Positions 35,160-45,325 of a DNA stretch of 64,000 nucleotides are shown piece after piece. A program made the position numbers and the translations under genes. The first letter of the stretch is position 1. Every line of letters starts with the position of its first letter. The notes under the pieces were generated by a model. The model did not search any database. It was not told the DNA's origin and saw only the letters and a program-made list of their open reading frames with translations. The DNA is taken from NCBI RefSeq assembly GCF_040024445.1, contig NZ_CP157276.1, positions 4,774,001-4,838,000 on the forward strand, given 5' to 3'. This DNA comes from Prescottella soli. Its GTDB lineage: Bacteria > Actinomycetota > Actinomycetes > Mycobacteriales > Mycobacteriaceae.

Positions 35160-36167
35160 TTAGCCGTTGTGCGGGTCGACCCCGAACGTCTGCGCGAGGT
35201 CGTCGAGGATCTTGTGCGCGCCCTGGATGCTGACCGGCGTCATCCACATGGCGTCGTCGACGTCCACGGTGCGGCCCTTCAGGGTTCCCCACAGCGGGTT
35301 CTGCAGAAAGGCCTGCGCGGCGTCGAGCGACTTGCCGGCCGGATCCTCGTAAGTCGCGACGAAGATGAGGTCCGCGTCGGCGTCGTTGATCCGCTCGGGA
35401 CTGATCGCGTTCATGATGCTGCCGGCGTCCGCGGGATCGGGTCCCTGGCTGTCCGGACGCGCGAGTCCCGCGTCGGCCAGCACGATGCCGCTGAACGATG
35501 TCGTCCGGTAGAGGCGCGCCGTCGGCTCGCCGGCGAAACGCACGACCGAGATCGTCGGGTTGTTCGCCTGGGCATTGATCTCGTCGCCGATAGCTCTGGC
35601 ACGCGCCTCGTATTCGCCGATCTTCCGCTCGGCCTGATCGTCCTTGCCGAGCGCCCGCGCGACGAGGCGGATGTTGTCCTTCCACGTCGGGCCGGTCGAC
35701 TGGGAGAACACCGTCGGCGCGAGAGCGGACAGCGCCTCGTAGTTCTTCCCGTCGCGCACCTCGGCCGACAGGATCAGATCGGGCTGGAGTTCGGCGACCT
35801 TCTCGAGGCTCGCGTTCGACACCCTGCCGACCGAGACGGCGTCCGCCGCGTAGTCCGCGCGGGCGTCGCCGAGGTAGTCGGGCAGGCCCTGCTCGCGGTA
35901 GTCGACGTATCCGACGAGCGGCGACTCGAGCAGTAGGACGGCATCGGCGTAGCTGTTGTCGAGGGTGACGATGCGCTGCGGCTGCGTGTCGATTTTCGCG
36001 ACTCCGCGGAAGTGTTCGACGGTCCGCGGGAACCCGTCGGACGCCGCCGACGTTGTCTCGTCGGTGTCTGTGGTGGTTTCGGAGGACGAACAGCCGGTGA
36101 GCGCGAGGCTGACGGCCACGCCCACCGCGGCGAACGAGGTGAGGGCGCGTCGGGACGTTCTGGGCAC
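35160..36167 (-). CDS. fecB: Iron-siderophore ABC transporter binding lipoprotein (FecB)
   Basis: This is a 335-residue protein; its GTG start follows GGAGCC. The signal peptide has the lipobox LTGCS. The fold is class-III binding protein: RIVTLDNSYADAVLLL, VGRVSNASLEKVAELQPDLIL and GRTVDVDDAMWMTP. It matches the position of M. tuberculosis FecB, divergent from ctaD. Two overlapping IdeR-like boxes lie before the start, so iron-repressed expression of this gene and its paralogue is likely. Confidence 0.9.
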   Translation of the reverse strand: MPRTSRRALTSFAAVGVAVSLALTGCSSSETTTDTDETTSAASDGFPRTVEHFRGVAKIDTQPQRIVTLDNSYADAVLLLESPLVGYVDYREQGLPDYLGDARADYAADAVSVGRVSNASLEKVAELQPDLILSAEVRDGKNYEALSALAPTVFSQSTGPTWKDNIRLVARALGKDDQAERKIGEYEARARAIGDEINAQANNPTISVVRFAGEPTARLYRTTSFSGIVLADAGLARPDSQGPDPADAGSIMNAISPERINDADADLIFVATYEDPAGKSLDAAQAFLQNPLWGTLKGRTVDVDDAMWMTPVSIQGAHKILDDLAQTFGVDPHNG

Positions 36168-36188
36168 GAGTGGAGGCTCCCAAATCGA

Positions 36189-36222
36189 TAAGGTAAGGCT
36201 GGGGTAAGTAAGGAGAACCTTA
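36189..36222 (-). promoter_or_regulatory. Two overlapping IdeR/DtxR-like iron boxes before fecB
   Basis: TAAGGTAAGGCTGGGGTAA at 36189-36207 and GTAAGTAAGGAGAACCTTA at 36204-36222 each match 13 of 19 positions of the IdeR consensus TTAGGTTAGGCTAACCTAA. They are offset by 15 bases and lie about 20-55 bases from the fecB start. Single matches are moderate; the tandem arrangement beside an iron-uptake gene strengthens the call. Confidence 0.55.
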
Positions 36223-36528
36223 ACAACATTCTGAGTGGCATTCGGCGGCGCTGCCGATGAAGGGCGCGCACGGTCCCGGGTCGGACATGCTCGACACGCC
36301 GCATCGCGGTGCGTTGCATGGGCGGTCGGGGACTAAAGTCCTGCTCGCGGCCCTATGGGTCGGTGCCGGAAGGGCCCGTGTACGACAGGGAGTAGGACCC
36401 GGTCCACGGGGCTCGAAAGCACCGTCTACGATTCGATGAGCGCAAGCCAGAGAACGTCTGCCTCGAGCACAGGGGTGGGGGTTCGGAGCGAGCCTGCGGA
36501 GCGACCAAGGGCACATTCAGGAGGATCA
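36223..36528 (+). other. Long upstream region of ctaD
   Basis: About 300 bases between the iron boxes and the ctaD start contain no convincing gene. They hold a DosR-like box, several short GC-rich inverted stretches (for example GGACC-CGGTCC near 36407) and a good ribosome site AGGAGG. An in-frame ATG at 36436 would add 31 residues to CtaD but has no ribosome site and the added part is not conserved with the mycobacterial protein. Confidence 0.55.
36326..36345 (+). promoter_or_regulatory. DosR/DevR-like box upstream of ctaD
   Basis: TCGGGGACTAAAGTCCTGCT matches 16 of 20 positions of the DosR consensus TTSGGGACTWWAGTCCCSAA and contains the whole core GGGACTAAAGTCC. The core GGACTAAAGTCC is nearly a perfect palindrome. 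It lies about 185 bases before ctaD and 160 bases from fecB. DosR responds to hypoxia, NO and CO in mycobacteria. Binding here is inferred from sequence only. Confidence 0.55.
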
Positions 36529-38265
36529 GTGACTGCCGTAGCGCCCCAGCCAGTCCCAGAGATAGCAGCGAGGCCGTACCCGCCGCGGCAGGGACCCAAG
36601 GGCTCGTTCATTTACAAGATGGTTACGACCACCGATCCCAAGGTGCTCGGGATCATGTACCTGGTCACCTCGTTCGCGTTCTTCCTCATCGGCGGCCTGA
36701 TGGCCCTGCTGATGCGTACCGAGCTCGCGGTTCCTGGCCTGCAGTTCCTGTCGAACGAGCAGTTCAACCAGCTGTTCACGATGCACGGCACGATCATGCT
36801 GCTGCTGTACGCGACCCCGGTCGTGTTCGGCTTCGCGAACTACATCGTCCCGCTGCAGATCGGCGCCCCCGACGTGGCGTTCCCGCGTCTGAACGCGTTC
36901 AGCTACTGGCTGTACCTGTTCGGCGCGATCATCACCACGGCCGGCTTCATCACCCCGGGTGGTGCCGCCGACTTCGGTTGGACCGCTTACACCCCGCTGA
37001 CCAGCTCGCTGCACTCGCCGGGCATGGGCGCCGACCTGTGGATCATGGGTCTCGCCGTCGCCGGCCTGGGCACCATCCTCGGTGGCGTCAACTTCATCAC
37101 CACCATCGCCTGCCTGCGTGCCCCCGGCATGACGATGTTCCGCATGCCGATCTTCACGTGGAACATCCTGATCACCAGCGTCCTCATCCTGCTGGCGTTC
37201 CCGCTGCTGACGGCCGCCTTCATGGGTCTGTTCGTCGACCGTCACCTCGGTGGCCACATCTTCGACCCGGCGACCGGTGGCGTCCTGCTGTGGCAGCACC
37301 TGTTCTGGTTCTTCGGTCACCCCGAGGTGTACATCATCGCGCTGCCGTTCTTCGGCATCGTCTCGGAGATCTTCCCGGTCTTCTCGCGTAAGCCGATCTT
37401 CGGTTACAGCGGCCTGGTCTACGCCACCATGGGCATCGCGGCCCTGTCGATCGCCGTGTGGGCGCACCACATGTACGCCACGGGCGCGGTTCTGCTGCCG
37501 TTCTTCTCGTTCATGACGTTCCTCATCGCGGTCCCGACCGGTGTGAAGTTCTTCAACTGGATCGGCACCATGTGGAAGGGTCAGTTGACCTTCGAGTCGC
37601 CGATGCTGTTCTCCGTCGGCTTCCTGGTGACGTTCCTCTTCGGTGGTCTGTCCGGCGTTCTGCTCGCGAGCCCGCCGATCGACTTCCACGTCACCGACTC
37701 GTACTTCGTGATCGCGCACTTCCACTACGTGCTCTTCGGCACCATCGTGTTCGCCACCTACGCGGGTATCTACTTCTGGTTCCCGAAGATGACCGGCCGC
37801 ATGATGGACGAGCGCCTCGGCAAGTGGCACTTCTGGACCACGTTCATCGGCTTCCACAGCACGTTCCTCGTCCAGCACTGGCTCGGTGCCGAGGGCATGC
37901 CGCGCCGCTACGCGGATTACCTCCCCAGCGACGGTTTCACCACGCTGAACACGATCTCCACGATCGGCTCGTTCATCCTGGGCGCCTCGACGCTGCCGTT
38001 CCTGTGGAACGTCTTCAAGAGCTACCGCTACGGCGAGGTCGTCAAGGTCGACGACCCGTGGGGCTACGGCAACTCGCTCGAGTGGGCCACCAGCTGCCCG
38101 CCGCCGCGGCACAACTTCACCGAGCTGCCCCGGATCCGTTCGGAGCGCCCGGCCTTCGAGCTGCACTACCCGCACATGGTCGACCGCATGCGCGCCGAGG
38201 CTCATGTCGGACCCGGCCACGGCGGCAAGAACGCCACCGCGGTCCTGGAGGACAGCAAGGTCTAG
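36529..38265 (+). CDS. ctaD: Cytochrome c oxidase subunit I (aa3 type)
   Basis: This 578-residue heme-copper oxidase subunit has a GTG start just after AGGAGG, and the N-terminus aligns with mycobacterial CtaD (RPYPxRxGPKGSxxYK). Twelve membrane helices are expected. Ligands are visible: His in FTMHGTIML (low-spin heme a), [10 protein letters not shown] (CuB His and the cross-linked Tyr), AHHMY (CuB His pair) and [10 protein letters not shown] (heme a3 and heme a). It reduces O2 to water in the bcc-aa3 supercomplex. It is monocistronic, and a strong terminator follows. Confidence 0.97.
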   Translation: MTAVAPQPVPEIAARPYPPRQGPKGSFIYKMVTTTDPKVLGIMYLVTSFAFFLIGGLMALLMRTELAVPGLQFLSNEQFNQLFTMHGTIMLLLYATPVVFGFANYIVPLQIGAPDVAFPRLNAFSYWLYLFGAIITTAGFITPGGAADFGWTAYTPLTSSLHSPGMGADLWIMGLAVAGLGTILGGVNFITTIACLRAPGMTMFRMPIFTWNILITSVLILLAFPLLTAAFMGLFVDRHLGGHIFDPATGGVLLWQHLFWFFGHPEVYIIALPFFGIVSEIFPVFSRKPIFGYSGLVYATMGIAALSIAVWAHHMYATGAVLLPFFSFMTFLIAVPTGVKFFNWIGTMWKGQLTFESPMLFSVGFLVTFLFGGLSGVLLASPPIDFHVTDSYFVIAHFHYVLFGTIVFATYAGIYFWFPKMTGRMMDERLGKWHFWTTFIGFHSTFLVQHWLGAEGMPRRYADYLPSDGFTTLNTISTIGSFILGASTLPFLWNVFKSYRYGEVVKVDDPWGYGNSLEWATSCPPPRHNFTELPRIRSERPAFELHYPHMVDRMRAEAHVGPGHGGKNATAVLEDSKV

Positions 38266-40379
<2,114 letters not shown>

Positions 40380-40447
40380 GCCGGCAGCCGACACGCAGGT
40401 CCGGTCCAGTCGGCGCCGTGGAAATCCCGTACGGGAAGATGGTCGCT

Positions 40448-41269
40448 GTGTCGGAACCAGATCCTGATCTCCTCATCGATTTCGAAGATGTCCTGATTCG
40501 CCGGGGCGGAGCGACCCTCGTCGGCCCGGTTTCCTGGAAGGTGGAGCTCGACGAGAAGTGGGTCGTGCTCGGCCCCAACGGCGCGGGCAAGACATCCCTG
40601 CTGCGCATCGCCGCCGCCGAGGTCCACCCCACGGCCGGTGTCGCCCGGCTGCTCGGCGAGACCCTCGGTCGCGTCGACGTCACCGAGCTTCGTCCGCGGA
40701 TCGGCCTGTCGTCGTCGGCGCTCGCGCACCGTGTTCCGGCCGACGAGGTTGTGAAGGATCTGGTGGTCTCGGCCGGTTACGCCGTGCTCGGCCGGTGGCG
40801 CGAGCAGTACGAGAACATGGACACCGAGCGTGCGGTCGAGATGCTCGAGAGCCTCGGTGCCGAGCACCTCGCCGACCGCACCTATGGGACGCTGTCGGAG
40901 GGCGAGCGCAAGCGCGTGCTCATTGCCCGTGCCCTGATGACCGATCCCGAACTGCTGCTGCTGGACGAGCCGGCGGCCGGCCTCGACCTCGGTGGCCGCG
41001 AGGAACTCGTCGCACGCCTGGGCGATCTCGCGGCCGACCCCGATTCACCGGCGACCGTGCTGATCACGCACCACGTCGAGGAGATCCCGCCGGGCTTCAC
41101 GCACGCGCTGCTGCTCTCCGAGGGGCGGGTCGTCTCGCAGGGTCTGCTCGACGACGTCATCACGGCCGAGAACCTCAGCGAGGCGTTCAGCCAGTCGATC
41201 AGCCTCGACCGTGTCGACGGCCGGTACTTCGCCCGCCGCACGCGCCACCCCGGTCTGCATCGGGCCTGA
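40448..41269 (+). CDS. Orphan ABC-type ATPase
   Basis: This is a 273-residue ATP-binding protein from the GTG at 40448, which has GGGAAG 9 bases upstream. Walker A is GPNGAGKTS, the signature is LSEGERKRV and Walker B is LLLLDEPAAGLDLGG, with the switch His in ITHHVEEIP. It has no membrane part and no permease gene nearby, like Rv3041c at the same position in M. tuberculosis. It may serve a distant permease or a non-transport role. The upstream PTH2 gene is 68 bases away. Confidence 0.88.
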   Translation: MSEPDPDLLIDFEDVLIRRGGATLVGPVSWKVELDEKWVVLGPNGAGKTSLLRIAAAEVHPTAGVARLLGETLGRVDVTELRPRIGLSSSALAHRVPADEVVKDLVVSAGYAVLGRWREQYENMDTERAVEMLESLGAEHLADRTYGTLSEGERKRVLIARALMTDPELLLLDEPAAGLDLGGREELVARLGDLAADPDSPATVLITHHVEEIPPGFTHALLLSEGRVVSQGLLDDVITAENLSEAFSQSISLDRVDGRYFARRTRHPGLHRA

Positions 41270-41361
41270 CTCGGTCGCAGGCGATCCCGCGACACGCGGA
41301 GCCTTCCGCGCGATGGGACTGGTGGTGAGGCGTCCGTCACTCGGGGCGTAGGTTCCCCGGT

Positions 41362-42237
41362 ATGGGAACTACTCGAGAGTCGGGCGCCTCCTCCTCCGGC
41401 GCCGCGCAGCAGGCCGGAATGTTCGACCGGACGCAGACAGCGTCCACTGCTCCCGCGCCGAAGGACGCCTCGACCGTGATGCTCGTCCGCGACGCGGAGT
41501 CGGGCGTCGAGGTGTTCCTGCTCCGCCGGGTCGCCGGGATGGCGTTCGCCGGCGGCATGACCGTGTTCCCCGGCGGTGGCGTCGACCCCAGCGACAGCGT
41601 CGCCGACGTCCGCTGGGCGGGTCCGCCGCTGTCGTGGTGGGCGGATCGGTTCGGCGTCGACGAGCCGCGTGCCAAGGCACTCGTGTGTGCGGCGGTGCGT
41701 GAGACGTTCGAGGAGTGCGGAGTTCTGCTCGCCGGGCCCACCGAGGACACCGTCGTGGCCGACACCAGCGGCTACGCGGAGGCGCGTCGTCAGCTCGAGT
41801 CGCGGGAGCTGTCGTTCGCGGACTTCCTCGCGCGGGAGAACCTCGTCCTGCGCACGGACCTGCTGCGTCCGTGGGCCAACTGGATCACCCCCGTCCAGGA
41901 GGGGCGGCGCTACGACACCCGCTTCTTCGTCGCGGTCCTGCCCGAGGGCCAGCAGGCCGACGGGGAGACGTCGGAGGCGGCCGAGGTCGCGTGGCGGACG
42001 CCTGCCGCCGCGGTCGACGATTGGCGCGCGAAACGCAGCGTCCTGCTGCCGCCGACGTGGCGTCAGCTGGCGACGCTCGGCCAGTTCGACAGCGTCGACG
42101 CGATTCTCGCTGCCGAGCAGGAGATCTCGCCGATCCTGCCGGAATTGAGCTTCGTCGACGGCAATCCGCGCGTCTCGTTCCCGGGTGACGAGGGCTACTA
42201 CGACACCGGAGCGTTGCCCTGGGGTACCGACAAGTAA
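41362..42237 (+). CDS. NUDIX hydrolase, CoA-pyrophosphatase-like long form
   Basis: This 291-residue protein lacks the canonical compact Nudix box spacing but shows FAGGMTVFPGGGVDPSDS and AAVRETFEECGVLLAG, the split REUxEExGU half typical of long NUDIX proteins related to mammalian NUDT7/19 CoA pyrophosphatases. It matches the position of Rv3040c. TAGGTT lies exactly 7 bases before the ATG, so the mRNA is probably leaderless. The enoyl-CoA hydratase gene follows by 9 bases, which supports an acyl-CoA-related role. Confidence 0.85.
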   Translation: MGTTRESGASSSGAAQQAGMFDRTQTASTAPAPKDASTVMLVRDAESGVEVFLLRRVAGMAFAGGMTVFPGGGVDPSDSVADVRWAGPPLSWWADRFGVDEPRAKALVCAAVRETFEECGVLLAGPTEDTVVADTSGYAEARRQLESRELSFADFLARENLVLRTDLLRPWANWITPVQEGRRYDTRFFVAVLPEGQQADGETSEAAEVAWRTPAAAVDDWRAKRSVLLPPTWRQLATLGQFDSVDAILAAEQEISPILPELSFVDGNPRVSFPGDEGYYDTGALPWGTDK

Positions 42238-42246
42238 GTTGGTCAC

Positions 42247-43026
42247 ATGGCTGAGTTTGTGACCCTCGAGGTTTCCGAAGGTATCGGCACCATCCGTCTG
42301 GCGCGTCCCCCGATGAACGCCCTGAACCGTCAGGTGCAGGAGGAGATTCGGGCGGCGGCGCGTCAGGCGACCGTCGATCCGGAGGTCAAGGCCGTCGTCG
42401 TCTACGGCGGCGAGAAGGTGTTCGCCGCCGGCGCCGACATCAAGGAGATGATCGAGCTCGACTTCGTCCAGATGAGCGAGATCGTCGCCGAGCTGCAGTC
42501 GGCGCTGGGTGCCATCGCGGACATCCCGAAGCCGACGGTCGCCGCGATCACCGGCTACGCGCTCGGTGGCGGCCTCGAGGTCGTCCTCGGTGCGGACCGA
42601 CGCATCGCCGGCGACAACGTCAAGCTCGGCGTCCCGGAGATCCTGCTGGGCATCATCCCCGGTGGCGGTGGCACGCAGCGCCTCGCGCGCCTCGTGGGCC
42701 CGGCCAAGGCGAAGGACATGGTCTTCACGGGCCGCTTCGTCGGCGCGGAGGAGGCCCTGCAGATGGGCCTGATCGACGAGATGGTCGCCCCCGACGAGGT
42801 GTACAACGCCGCTCGCAAGTGGGCGTCGCAGTTCACGGGTGCGGCGAGCCGCGCGCTCGCGGCCGCGAAGGCCGCGATCGACGAGGGCCTCGACACGGAC
42901 CTCGCGACCGGTCTGAAGATCGAGCAGCACCTGTTCGCGTCGCTGTTCGCGACCGACGACCGTGCCATCGGCATGCAGTCGTTCGTCGAGAACGGTCCCG
43001 GCAAGGCGAAGTTCACCGGCAAGTAG
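42247..43026 (+). CDS. Enoyl-CoA hydratase/isomerase family protein
   Basis: This 259-residue crotonase-fold enzyme has oxyanion-hole segments VFAAGADIKEM and ITGYALGGGLEVVLGADRRIA. The catalytic Glu residues lie in VPEILLGIIPGGGGTQRL. The C-terminal trimerisation helices are normal. It hydrates enoyl-CoA in beta-oxidation. It is the positional counterpart of EchA17 (Rv3039c). TAAGTT ends 6 bases before the ATG, so it may also be transcribed as a leaderless message in addition to readthrough from the NUDIX gene. Confidence 0.92.
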   Translation: MAEFVTLEVSEGIGTIRLARPPMNALNRQVQEEIRAAARQATVDPEVKAVVVYGGEKVFAAGADIKEMIELDFVQMSEIVAELQSALGAIADIPKPTVAAITGYALGGGLEVVLGADRRIAGDNVKLGVPEILLGIIPGGGGTQRLARLVGPAKAKDMVFTGRFVGAEEALQMGLIDEMVAPDEVYNAARKWASQFTGAASRALAAAKAAIDEGLDTDLATGLKIEQHLFASLFATDDRAIGMQSFVENGPGKAKFTGK

Positions 43027-43036
43027 AGCTCACCGC

Positions 43037-43093
43037 GATTTGCGCACTTGTCGGCGTTTCCGGTCGTCCGGAACCGCGGCAAGTGCGCAGATC
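43037..43093. repeat. Long imperfect inverted repeat between echA-like and methyltransferase genes
   Basis: The arm at 43037-43063 begins GATTTGCGCACTTG, and the arm at 43068-43093 ends CAAGTGCGCAGATC. They pair over about 26 positions with a few mismatches and one bulge around TCGT. It starts 11 bases after the hydratase stop. It could be a terminator without T-run or another family of intergenic palindromes. Confidence 0.7.
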
Positions 43094-43120
43094 GGGCCCT
43101 GTGAGGCCCAAAACTAGAAC

Positions 43121-43148
43121 TTGTTCATTCCTTACCGTTGGGTAGGAT
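43121..43148 (+). promoter_or_regulatory. Promoter of the methyltransferase gene
   Basis: TTGTTC at 43121-43126 and TAGGAT at 43143-43148, spaced by 16 bases, form a good housekeeping promoter. The ATG lies 7 bases after the -10 box, so transcription should start at or next to the start codon and give a leaderless mRNA. Confidence 0.7.
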
Positions 43149-43155
43149 TCCCTGC

Positions 43156-44139
43156 ATGACTGCAAGCCCGAATGACGGGATCGATCCCGCGCCGAACCCG
43201 CACGCAACCGCCGAAGAGGTCGAGGCTGCGCTGAAGGACACGAAGCTCGCCCAGGTCCTGTACCACGACTGGGAAGCCGAGACCTACGACGACAAGTGGT
43301 CGATCTCGTACGACGAGCGCTGCATCGACTACGCGCGCGGCCGGTTCGACGCCGTCGCCGGCGACCAGCCGTTGCCGTACGAGCGGGCGCTCGAACTGGG
43401 CTGCGGCACGGGCTTCTTCCTGCTCAACCTGATGCAGGGCGGCGTCGCCAAGACCGGTTCGGTCACGGACCTGTCGCCGGGCATGGTGAAGGTCGCGATG
43501 CGCAACGCCGAGAACCTGGGACTCCCGGTCGACGGCCGCGTCGCCGACGCCGAGACGATCCCGTACGAGGACGACACCTTCGACCTCGTGGTCGGGCACG
43601 CGGTGCTGCACCACATCCCGGACGTCGAGCAGTCGCTGCGCGAGGTCCTGCGGGTCCTCAAGCCGGGCGGTCGCTTCGTGTTCGCCGGTGAGCCGACGAC
43701 GATCGGCAACTTCTACGCGCGCTGGCTCGGCCGCGCGACGTGGGCCGCGACGACGAACATCACCAAGCTGCCGTTCCTGTCGGACTGGCGTCGTCCGCAG
43801 GCCGAGCTGGACGAGTCGTCCCGGGCCGCCGCGCTCGAGGCGGTCGTCGACCTGCACACGTTCGATCCCACCGATCTCGAGAACATGGCCAAGTCGGCCG
43901 GTGCGGTCGAGGTCCACGCCGCGACCGAGGAGTTCGCCGCCGCCATGCTGGGCTGGCCGGTGCGCACCTTCGAGGCGGCGGTCCCGGAGGGCAAGCTCGG
44001 CTGGGGCTGGGGCAGGTTCGCGTTCAACGGCTGGAAGACCCTCAGCTGGCTGGACGAGAAGGTGCTGTGCCACGTCGTTCCGCGCGGGTTCTTCTACAAC
44101 GTCATGATCACCGGTGTGAAGCCGGGCGTCACCGACTGA
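43156..44139 (+). CDS. SAM-dependent methyltransferase
   Basis: This is a 327-residue class I methyltransferase: ALELGCGTGFFLLNLMQGG (motif I), DLSPGMVKVAMRNAENLGL, AETIPYEDDTFDLVVGHAVLHHIPD (motif II region) and LRVLKPGGRFVFAGEP. The C-terminal 130 residues are a substrate domain. It corresponds by position to Rv3038c. The substrate is unknown; the mycobacterial locus has been linked to polymethylated polysaccharides, but that does not prove its role. It is led by its own leaderless promoter. Confidence 0.88.
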   Translation: MTASPNDGIDPAPNPHATAEEVEAALKDTKLAQVLYHDWEAETYDDKWSISYDERCIDYARGRFDAVAGDQPLPYERALELGCGTGFFLLNLMQGGVAKTGSVTDLSPGMVKVAMRNAENLGLPVDGRVADAETIPYEDDTFDLVVGHAVLHHIPDVEQSLREVLRVLKPGGRFVFAGEPTTIGNFYARWLGRATWAATTNITKLPFLSDWRRPQAELDESSRAAALEAVVDLHTFDPTDLENMAKSAGAVEVHAATEEFAAAMLGWPVRTFEAAVPEGKLGWGWGRFAFNGWKTLSWLDEKVLCHVVPRGFFYNVMITGVKPGVTD

Positions 44140-44155
44140 ACGATTAGTACGAGCT

Positions 44156-45313
44156 TTGGGATACGACTTCACGATCGACGACGTCGACTACCTGCGCAGC
44201 GAGCAAGGTATCGCGGCGCTGGCGGAGACGGCGGAGTCGGAGCTGTCCACACGCACGCGCTTGGCCGACATCGGCCGGGCGCGTGCGCGTTTCGGTGACC
44301 GTGCCGCGCTGCTGATCGAGACGGTGCTGCTGCGGCGCAAGGCGGAGGCGAAACTGCACGGCGCGGCGTCGTGGCTGTTCACCGACGACGCGTTGCAGCA
44401 GGCGACGCCGCTGGCCGTGGCGCGGCATCGCGGCGCCCGGTTGGCGGGTCGACGCGTCCACGACGTCACGTGTTCGATCGGCGCCGAGCTGTCGGCGCTG
44501 GTCCCGTTGGCGGACACCGTGATCGGCAGTGACCTCGACCCGGTGCGGTTGGCGATGGCCGCGCACAACGTGCCCGGCGCGACGCTCGTGCGGGCGGACG
44601 CGCTCCGTCCGTGCACGCGCGAGACCGTGGTGATCGCCGACCCGGCGCGCCGGTCGGGCGGCAAGCGCACGTACGACCCGGCCGCGTTGATGCCGCCGCT
44701 GCCGGACCTCCTCGACGTGTACGCGGGGCGCGATCTCGCGGTCAAGTGCGCGCCCGGACTGGATTTCGACCGTCTCGACTGGGACGGCGAAGTGGAGATC
44801 GTCTCGCTCGACGGCGGTGTGCGCGAGGCGTGCCTGTGGTCGCCGGGGCTCTCCGGCGCGGGCGTGCGCCGACGCGCCAGCGTGCTGCGCACGGACGGGA
44901 CGGCCTGGGAGATCACCGACGCCGAGTCGGACGATATTCCCGAGCAGGAACCGGGGGAGTGGATCGTCGACCCGGACGGCGCCGTCGTGCGCGCGGGCCT
45001 GGTGCGCCACTACGCGGCCCGGCACGGCCTGTGGCAACTCGACCCCCGGATCGCCTATCTGACCGGCGACAGCGTCCCTCAGGGCGTGCGTGGATTCCGG
45101 GTGCTGGCGCGGCTCAAGTACACCGAGAAGGCGCTGCGGCAGGAACTCGCGGCGCGGGACTGCGGTTCGGCCGAGATCCTCGTGCGTGGGCTCGACGTGG
45201 ACCCGGCCGTGCTGCGGCCGCGCCTGAAGCTGCGGGGCACCACGCCGCTGTCGGTGGTGCTCACCCGGATCGGCCGCAGCCCCGTCGCGTTCGTGTGCGC
45301 GGAGCGGGACTGA
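44156..45313 (+). CDS. Methyltransferase with THUMP-like C-terminal domain
   Basis: This is a 385-residue protein with a TTG start placed 6 bases after TTAGTA. The Rossmann part has VHDVTCSIGAELSALVPLAD (motif I), GSDLDPVRLAMAAHN and VVIADPARRSGGKR, an N/DPPY-like DPARR catalytic loop. The final about 70 residues (RGFRVLARLKYTEKALRQEL and on) fit the THUMP-like domain, suggesting RNA as substrate. It matches Rv3037c in position. It is convergent with the PQQ-type lipoprotein gene. Confidence 0.85.
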   Translation: MGYDFTIDDVDYLRSEQGIAALAETAESELSTRTRLADIGRARARFGDRAALLIETVLLRRKAEAKLHGAASWLFTDDALQQATPLAVARHRGARLAGRRVHDVTCSIGAELSALVPLADTVIGSDLDPVRLAMAAHNVPGATLVRADALRPCTRETVVIADPARRSGGKRTYDPAALMPPLPDLLDVYAGRDLAVKCAPGLDFDRLDWDGEVEIVSLDGGVREACLWSPGLSGAGVRRRASVLRTDGTAWEITDAESDDIPEQEPGEWIVDPDGAVVRAGLVRHYAARHGLWQLDPRIAYLTGDSVPQGVRGFRVLARLKYTEKALRQELAARDCGSAEILVRGLDVDPAVLRPRLKLRGTTPLSVVLTRIGRSPVAFVCAERD

Positions 45314-45325
45314 TCGGCCGACGGC

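Noticed and set aside
36436-36528. Upstream in-frame ATG extending CtaD by 31 residues
   Set aside because: It lacks a ribosome site and the extra residues are Ser/Arg-rich and unlike other CtaD N-termini; the GTG at 36529 has AGGAGG.
40882-42930. Long minus-strand frame opposite the ABC ATPase, NUDIX and hydratase genes
   Set aside because: It is opposite three well-supported genes, with no ribosome site or family match.
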